This document shows positions 6,355-10,137 of a stretch of 10,137 nt of DNA, in pieces. The notes beneath the pieces are model-generated. The model was given only the letters and a program-made list of their open reading frames with translations, was not told the DNA's origin and did not search any database. Made by a program: the position numbers and the translations under genes. The DNA is from Actinomycetota bacterium (GTDB taxonomy: Bacteria > Actinomycetota > Rubrobacteria > Rubrobacterales > Rubrobacteraceae). The DNA is taken from positions 1-10,137 of the forward strand of contig JAIVIG010000380.1 of assembly GCA_020200675.1 (NCBI GenBank). The letters run 5' to 3'. The stretch's first letter is position 1, and each line of letters starts with the position of its first letter.

Positions 6355-7071
6355 TCAGGCATCGGGCGTGGCAGCTGCCTCCGCGAGCACCCGGGCCAAA
6401 AGTTCGGGCCACGAGAGCATCGGGTGGTGCCCGGTCGGCAGCTCCACCACCGATCCCGCCCTTTTCGCGTACTCGCGCTGCGCCCCGGGCGAGGTCGCGC
6501 GGTCCTCGGCGCAGACCACGTAGGTCGAGGGCTTCTCCCGCCACGCCACGCCGCGAGGGGCCTGCCCGAAGACCACCAAAGACTGCCGCGTGAGCCGTTT
6601 GAGCGCCCCCGCTACCGCCTCCTCGTCGCAGTCTTGCATGAAGGCCCCGGGCGCGAGCTCGGCCTTGATCCCCATCGTGCCGTCCTCCGGGCGCGGGTCC
6701 ATCCACGGTCCCGGCTCCCTCGATCCGCCAAGACTCGCCAACGATTCGCCGCGCTCGGGCAACACAGAGGTGACGTAGACGAGGTGCTTCGCGTTCTCGT
6801 GGCCCGAGGCGGCGTCCGTGATGACCATGCCGCCGTAGGAGTGGCCCACAAGCACTACGGGTTCGTCCTCCTCGTCGAGCACGGCGCGCACCGCGTCGGC
6901 GTCCGCGTACATGTCCCCCACGGACTCTCCAGAGGTCTCCGGATAGGCGGCGCAGCTCGGCAACTCCACGGCCCGGCTGCCCAAACCGAGGGCGGCGAGC
7001 GGCTCCACCATGCGGCTCCACCACCACGCCCCATCGAAGACCAAGGCGCCATGCACGAAGACGACCTTCAT
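6355..7071 (-). CDS. Alpha/beta hydrolase (EstC / plant methylesterase-like)
   Basis: ATG at 7071 is chosen because GGGAGG ends eight bases upstream and the first beta strand starts at once (MKVVFVHGALVFDGAWWW); the frame extends to 7200 but without family-like sequence. The 238-residue length is typical. The triad is visible: Ser78 in the nucleophile elbow VGHSYGG, Asp190 in VVCAEDRATSP, and His215 in LPTGHHPMLSWP. HGA at 7-9 supplies the oxyanion loop. The pattern HGA.VFDGAWWW together with CAEDRA and HxPMLS resembles the group containing plant salicylate methylesterase SABP2 and bacterial EstC-like esterases. There is no signal peptide, so it is cytoplasmic. The substrate is unknown, probably a small ester. 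Three ATGYAGTGT-like elements lie in its upstream region. Confidence 0.9.
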   Translation of the reverse strand: MKVVFVHGALVFDGAWWWSRMVEPLAALGLGSRAVELPSCAAYPETSGESVGDMYADADAVRAVLDEEDEPVVLVGHSYGGMVITDAASGHENAKHLVYVTSVLPERGESLASLGGSREPGPWMDPRPEDGTMGIKAELAPGAFMQDCDEEAVAGALKRLTRQSLVVFGQAPRGVAWREKPSTYVVCAEDRATSPGAQREYAKRAGSVVELPTGHHPMLSWPELLARVLAEAAATPDA

Positions 7072-7115
7072 AACCTCTGCCTCCCGACCGATGCTCGCGT
7101 CCACGTTCGCTGCGG

Positions 7116-7155
7116 ATGCACAGTGTAGCATCAATGCAGTGTTAATGTAGTGTAG
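7116..7155. promoter_or_regulatory. Tandem AATGYAGTGTW elements, possible operator
   Basis: AATGCAGTGTT (7133-7143) and AATGTAGTGTA (7144-7154) are adjacent 11-base direct repeats matching at 9 of 11 positions; a third related copy with a two-base insertion, GATGCACAGTGTA, starts at 7115. The 11-base period puts the copies on one face of the helix. They lie 45-85 bases before the hydrolase start and 57-96 bases before the DUF2283 remnant on the other strand, so they could control one or both. Confidence 0.4.
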
Positions 7156-7211
7156 AACGTGCACAACGCCATGTCGGACAGAAACTTTACGCGGAAGCAA
7201 AGGAGGAGCGG

Positions 7212-7310
7212 ATGAGGCTCAGCTACCACCCGGGTACGGACTCGCTCTATATACACCTCACGGAGAAGCCCGGCGCGGACATGGTGGAGCTCTGTGCCTC
7301 CAAACCGTAG
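7212..7310 (+). pseudogene. Truncated DUF2283-family gene
   Basis: AGGAGG at 7201-7206 lies five bases before ATG 7212. The 32-codon product starts MRLSYHPGTDSLYIHLTEKP, the recognisable N-terminal half of the small DUF2283 family (typical pattern MKISYDPEVDALYIRLSE). After GADMVEL the family pattern is lost, and the frame stops at TAG 7308, about half the usual 60-75 residues. It is either a gene cut off at its 3' end or a short expressed relic; the ribosome site is intact. DUF2283 proteins are small, of unknown role, and often move with toxin-antitoxin-like neighbours. I found no rest of the gene in other frames downstream. Confidence 0.7.
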
Positions 7311-7371
7311 TCTTGTCTCTGAACCATTTGCTATCCTGCGAAGTTCAGTAACGAATTGTTCCGCGCGAAAC

Positions 7372-7392
7372 CTGGGCGGTGCAACCGCCCAG
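7372..7392 (+). repeat. Perfect hairpin in the sulfotransferase leader
   Basis: CTGGGCGGT and ACCGCCCAG form a 9-bp perfect stem around GCA. It lies 35 bases before the GTG start and 24 bases before GGAGG. It could be a terminator for the DUF2283 relic without a T tract, an operator, or a leader structure. Confidence 0.5.
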
Positions 7393-7427
7393 CCCGCGGA
7401 GCATCACCGACCGAACGGAGGACTACC

Positions 7428-8072
7428 GTGCTCGAGAGCATCGGCGTCGGATACGGGCGCACCGGCACGCTGTCGCTGAAGACCGCGCTGGAGCGGCTCG
7501 GCTTCGGCCCCTGCTACCATGCGGTCGAGTTTATGCGCCACCCCGAGCACCAAGCCCGATGGGAGGCGGCTTTCCGCAGTAACCCCCAGTGGGCGGAGGT
7601 GTTCGCGGGATACCGCTCCACCGTGGATTTTCCCGGCACGGCCTTCTGGCGGGAGCTGGTCGACGCCTACCCGGAGGCCAAGGTGATTCTTACCGTCCGC
7701 GACCCGCAGGAGTGGTACGCCAGTATGCGCGAGACCTTCCTGGCGGCTGCGGGCCCTGGCGGCCAACCGCCGATCCCAGGCGCCGGTGATGGGTCCTTCG
7801 GAAAAGTGGAAGACTGGTCCCGGATGATGGCCGACCTTCAGGATGAGCACACCGCCATCGCCGACTTCAAGCGTCACATCGAGGACGTGCGCAGCTACGT
7901 ATCCAGCCACCGGCTGCTGGTCTACGAGGTCAGGCAAGGCTGGCAGCCGCTGTGTGATTTCCTCGAAGTCCGCGTACCCGACGAGCCGTTTCCTCGCCTC
8001 AACGACAGCGAGGCCTTCAAGGATTTGATGGCACAACACAGCCCGCAACAGTCCACTGACCCACCAGCCTGA
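7428..8072 (+). CDS. Sulfotransferase family protein (Sulfotransfer_4-like)
   Basis: GTG at 7428 follows GGAGG (7417-7421) by six bases and gives 214 residues; an ATT/ATG-type longer frame from 7356 adds sequence with no family character. The N-terminus carries the 5'-phosphosulfate loop GVGYGRTGTLSLKTALERLG (residues 7-26), followed by GPCYHA. The 3'-phosphate-binding region VILTVRDPQEWYASM lies at 87-100, with Arg91 and Ser99 in the usual places. DFPGTAFWREL (67-77) is also typical of this family. Members are thought to transfer sulfate from PAPS to an acceptor; the acceptor is unknown here, and bacterial members of this subgroup are poorly characterised. There is no signal peptide. No PAPS-making genes are nearby. 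It converges with the DUF3291 gene 87 bases away. Confidence 0.88.
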   Translation: MLESIGVGYGRTGTLSLKTALERLGFGPCYHAVEFMRHPEHQARWEAAFRSNPQWAEVFAGYRSTVDFPGTAFWRELVDAYPEAKVILTVRDPQEWYASMRETFLAAAGPGGQPPIPGAGDGSFGKVEDWSRMMADLQDEHTAIADFKRHIEDVRSYVSSHRLLVYEVRQGWQPLCDFLEVRVPDEPFPRLNDSEAFKDLMAQHSPQQSTDPPA

Positions 8073-8159
8073 GGCCAATAGATTCAGATGATAACTATTC
8101 CCTCGACACGGGTGCCCGATCCGTTGGAGAGTCGCGAAAATCCGGGACGAGAGTTACGT

Positions 8160-8546
8160 CTATCGTTCTCGCATGCGTCGCTTGGTGTCTTCCCAGTCCG
8201 GCGGTATCGAGGACCCATCCACCTTGAACGGGAAGAACCCCGTCTGGCCCATGTCCGGGAGCAGGTCCGTCATCACCCTGCTGTGGGGCATCTGTTGAAC
8301 GAACCTCTGCAAGGATTCCTCGTCTTCCCACACGGACAAGGTCCAGAACTCCCGGCTCGGTACGTTCGCGTCCAGGGAGTACCCGATCAGGCCTTCCGAA
8401 TCGGCCAGCTGACGCCGGATCTCGAAGGTGTACCGCATGAATTTCGGTATCGCGCGCCACTTGTTGAGCGGCAAGTAGGACAACAACGCGGGGTACTCTC
8501 TGTCACCCTCGCGAGCGGCGAAGGACTTCCACGGCAACGCAGGCAT
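8160..8546 (-). CDS. DUF3291-like protein, dimeric alpha/beta-barrel fold expected
   Basis: ATG at 8546 is preceded by AGGAGG nine bases upstream and gives 128 residues; the frame runs open to 8705 but the added part is not protein-like and overlaps a hairpin. The sequence MPALPWKSF, YPALLSYLPLNKWRAIPKFMRYTFEIRRQL and GLIGYSL...FWTLSVWEDEESLQRFVQ resembles the DUF3291 group, small ABM-like ferredoxin-fold proteins related to antibiotic-biosynthesis monooxygenases. FWTLSVWEDE at 67-76 and MPHSRVM at 86-92 are the most conserved-looking parts. There is no signal or membrane segment. The role is unknown; heme-, quinone- or polyketide-related activity is known in the wider fold, but nothing here points to one. 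Confidence 0.8.
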   Translation of the reverse strand: MPALPWKSFAAREGDREYPALLSYLPLNKWRAIPKFMRYTFEIRRQLADSEGLIGYSLDANVPSREFWTLSVWEDEESLQRFVQQMPHSRVMTDLLPDMGQTGFFPFKVDGSSIPPDWEDTKRRMRER

Positions 8547-8658
8547 AACGACGAACCTCCTGACCTTTTCACCGCCGTCATTGTGCCATCTTGCCGAGAC
8601 CGACGCGCCCCCGATTTCCGTCGAACTTGGCCGTTGTCGTAGTACCCGACTCTGAGAG

Positions 8659-8692
8659 CGTCGTGCATAAGGCTTGAGCCTTACGCACGACG
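8659..8692. repeat. Long imperfect hairpin, left flank of repeat composite
   Basis: Sixteen bases (8659-8674) pair with 8677-8692 with a single mismatch that can form a G-T wobble, around a two-base TG centre. The core TGCxTAAGG/CCTTAxGCA resembles the hairpin at 8760-8790. No T tract follows. Confidence 0.65.
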
Positions 8693-8759
8693 AGCCATCA
8701 GCCATCAGCCGTCAGCAATCAGCAAGAACAAAAAGCTGACCGCTTATAGCTGACTGCTA
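8693..8759. repeat. Opposed arrays of a 7-base repeat
   Basis: The left array reads AGCCATC, AGCCATC, AGCCGTC, AGCAATC, AGC (8693-8723): 4.4 units in perfect 7-base phase. After an A-rich spacer the right array (8735-8759) reads GCTGACC, GCTTATA, GCTGACT, GCTAG, the same heptamer in reverse-complement orientation. The arrays can pair with each other. Such GCTGATN-type heptamers are familiar as interspersed intergenic repeats in several GC-rich bacteria. Confidence 0.7.
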
Positions 8760-8790
8760 GGGTTGCGGAAGGATTGACCTTCCGCAACCC
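8760..8790. repeat. 13-bp perfect hairpin, right flank of repeat composite
   Basis: GGGTTGCGGAAGG and CCTTCCGCAACCC pair perfectly around the loop ATTGA. With 8659-8692 it brackets the heptamer arrays. There is no T tract, so a DNA-level or REP-like role is as likely as termination. Confidence 0.7.
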
Positions 8791-8937
8791 GCTATGAGAT
8801 CTTTCTGGTAGCAGGTCAACAACCTCGTGAGGCTCGAGACCGACGAGGGTCGTTCCGTATGCGCTTCCTCTCTTGAAGGTCGTGGGCTAATCCCTTTTTG
8901 TCAACAATGCTCATGCCGGGATAACGCTAAGTACTTA

Positions 8938-8966
8938 TTGCACAAGCAGGTCGACGAGCTTAAGAT
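8938..8966 (+). promoter_or_regulatory. Candidate mtlA promoter
   Basis: TTGCAC (8938-8943) and TAAGAT (8961-8966) are spaced by exactly 17 bases, 50 bases before the mtlA start. An alternative is TTGTCA at 8898 with ATAACG at 8921. Both are partial matches to the sigma-70-type consensus. Confidence 0.35.
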
Positions 8967-9016
8967 GGTTATGAAAGGTGGGTTAAATCGCGACCAAAGA
9001 CGAATAGAGAGGAAGG

Positions 9017-10137
9017 ATGATGGCCCAAGCGAGTGCCGCGGGTAGTGGAGCCGATTCTGGAGGCGTGAGCCTCAGAGCGAAGGTGCAGAGGTTCGGCAGC
9101 TACTTGAGCGGGATGGTGATGCCGAACATTGGGGCATTCATCGCGTGGGGTTTGATCACGGCGCTGTTCATCCCCGATGGGTGGCTCCCGAACGCCACGC
9201 TGGCGGCACTGGTGGCCCCCATGATCACTTACCTGTTGCCGCTCTTGATCGGCTACACCGGCGGCCGGCTGGTCTACGACGTGCGTGGGGGAGTCGTCGG
9301 GGCGGTAGCCACCATGGGCGTGATAGTCGGGACCGACATCCCGATGTTCCTCGGCGCGCTCATTATGGGACCACTCGGCGGGTTCGCGATCGAGAGGTTC
9401 GACCGCCTCATCGAAGGCAGAGTCCGCCAGGGCTTCGAGATGCTGGTAAACAACTTCTCGGCCGGTATCATAGGCGGCTTGCTCGCCATCCTCGGTTTGC
9501 TCGGCGCCAGTCCCGTCGTAACCGCCCTGAGCAACGCCCTCGGGAGCGGCGTGGACTTCATCATAAACCTCGGCCTCCTGCCCCTCGTGAGCATCTTCGT
9601 CGAACCGGCGAAGATACTATTCCTGAACAACGCCATCAACCACGGTATCCTCGCTCCGCTCGCCATCGAGCAGGCGACCGAGGCCGGGAAGTCGATCCTC
9701 TTCCTGGTCGAGACGAACCCCGGACCGGGGTTCGGGATCCTGCTGGCGTTCACCGTGTTCGGAAGCGGTATCTCGAAGCGCTCCGCTCCGGGAGCCGCGA
9801 TCATCCAGTTCCTCGGCGGTATCCACGAGATATATTTCCCCTACGTCTTGATGAAGCCGCTGTTGGTCCTCGCGGCCATCGCCGGCGGAGCAAGTGGCCT
9901 CTTTACCGCCTCGATCTTCCAGGTGGGTCTCGTCTCGACCCCCTCGCCGGGCAGTATCTTCGCCATCCTGGCGCTCACGCCACGCGGCAACTTTATAGGT
10001 GTGATCGCAGATGTCCTCGTCGCGACCGCTGTGTCGTTCCTGGTGGCCTCGGTGATAATCCGCCGCTCATCCGCCGGGGATGAGGCAGAAGACGAAGAGA
10101 CCCTGACGATGGCCGCCGGGCAGATGGAAGCAATGAA
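9017..10137 (+). CDS. mtlA: Mannitol-specific PTS permease, EIIC domain and start of EIIB linker (cut by window end)
   Basis: The frame is open from ATG 9017 to the window end, 373 codons visible. ATG 9020 in the same frame is an equally good start, seven bases from GAGAGG (9007-9012). The sequence closely follows MtlA of enteric bacteria: MVMPNIGAFIAWGLITALFI, GYTGGRLV, GFEMLVNNFSAGIIGG, PAKILFLNNAINHGI (His209) and the signature GGIHEIYFPYVLM (GIxE, Glu271). Eight or so membrane segments fill residues 30-348, and the charged stretch from about 350 begins the linker to the EIIB domain. The protein takes up mannitol and phosphorylates it to mannitol 1-phosphate using phosphate relayed from PEP through EI, HPr and EIIA. 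An extra Ala/Ser/Gly-rich N-terminus of about 17 residues precedes the homologous part. The EIIB, EIIA and mtlD parts would lie beyond the window. Confidence 0.95.
   Translation, partial: MMAQASAAGSGADSGGVSLRAKVQRFGSYLSGMVMPNIGAFIAWGLITALFIPDGWLPNATLAALVAPMITYLLPLLIGYTGGRLVYDVRGGVVGAVATMGVIVGTDIPMFLGALIMGPLGGFAIERFDRLIEGRVRQGFEMLVNNFSAGIIGGLLAILGLLGASPVVTALSNALGSGVDFIINLGLLPLVSIFVEPAKILFLNNAINHGILAPLAIEQATEAGKSILFLVETNPGPGFGILLAFTVFGSGISKRSAPGAAIIQFLGGIHEIYFPYVLMKPLLVLAAIAGGASGLFTASIFQVGLVSTPSPGSIFAILALTPRGNFIGVIADVLVATAVSFLVASVIIRRSSAGDEAEDEETLTMAAGQMEAM

Larger units (their letters stand above)
8547..9016. other. Intergenic region with repeat composite and mtlA promoter region
   Basis: These 470 bases hold the DUF3291 leader, a 132-base palindromic composite (8659-8790), and about 225 bases of mtlA upstream DNA with TTGTCAACAA (near-palindrome, 8897-8906) and a candidate promoter. 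A 72-codon frame from GTG 8827 that overlaps the mtlA start has no recognisable content and is not called. Confidence 0.55.

Noticed and set aside
6355..7200. Longer start of the alpha/beta hydrolase at 7200
   Set aside because: The 43 extra residues are not family-like and cover the operator-like repeats; ATG 7071 has a good ribosome site.
8693..8759. CRISPR array
   Set aside because: The repeat unit is 7 bases with no spacers; CRISPR repeats are longer and separated by unique spacers.
8827..9045. 72-codon frame upstream of and overlapping mtlA
   Set aside because: No good ribosome site, no family resemblance, and it covers the probable mtlA promoter and start.
9145..10083. 312-codon plus-strand frame rich in Arg, Pro, His and Gly
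   Set aside because: It is in a different frame from mtlA over the same DNA; the mtlA frame gives clear homology and membrane segments.

Overview
The window reads as chromosomal DNA from a high-GC Gram-positive, most likely an actinomycete of the Rubrobacter type. This is inferred from GC-rich codon use, strong GGAGG-type ribosome sites with frequent GTG starts, a sortase with an LPXTG substrate, a lipobox lipoprotein and a full-length mannitol-PTS EIIC. I could not run a search, so the genus is a judgement.

Left third (1-3557, plus strand): a cell-envelope block. The 3' end of a sortase-anchored surface protein (LPPTGG sorting signal) is followed 85 bases later by its probable sortase. A long non-coding stretch (about 745 bases) with an 18-bp perfect palindrome and a very AT-rich island leads to a short membrane-anchored NlpC/P60-like protein that lacks the usual His residues. 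Next comes an unrecognised secreted Tyr/Ser/Trp-rich protein with four mature cysteines, ending in a stop-codon hairpin and a good intrinsic terminator.

Middle (3560-7071): a PhoD-type phosphodiesterase/alkaline phosphatase with an unusual N-terminal extension, so that a Sec-like signal precedes a degenerate Tat-like signal. It converges on a small minus-strand lipoprotein. A minus-strand alpha/beta hydrolase of the plant-esterase-like (EstC/SABP2-like) group follows.

Right third (7072-10137): the hydrolase is divergent from a 32-codon remnant of a DUF2283 gene and from a Sulfotransfer_4-type sulfotransferase. The sulfotransferase converges on a minus-strand DUF3291 protein. A 470-base intergenic region holds a composite palindromic element: two long hairpins flanking opposed arrays of 7-base repeats. 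It is followed by the promoter region and the 5' part of mtlA (mannitol PTS permease), which runs off the window.

Most genes are independent transcription units. The only clear functional pair is surface protein plus sortase. I do not see a convincing new multi-gene system. The observations most worth following are the NlpC/P60-like protein without catalytic His, the double-signal PhoD, the palindromic repeat composite, and the recurring GCTAGC-centred palindromes.
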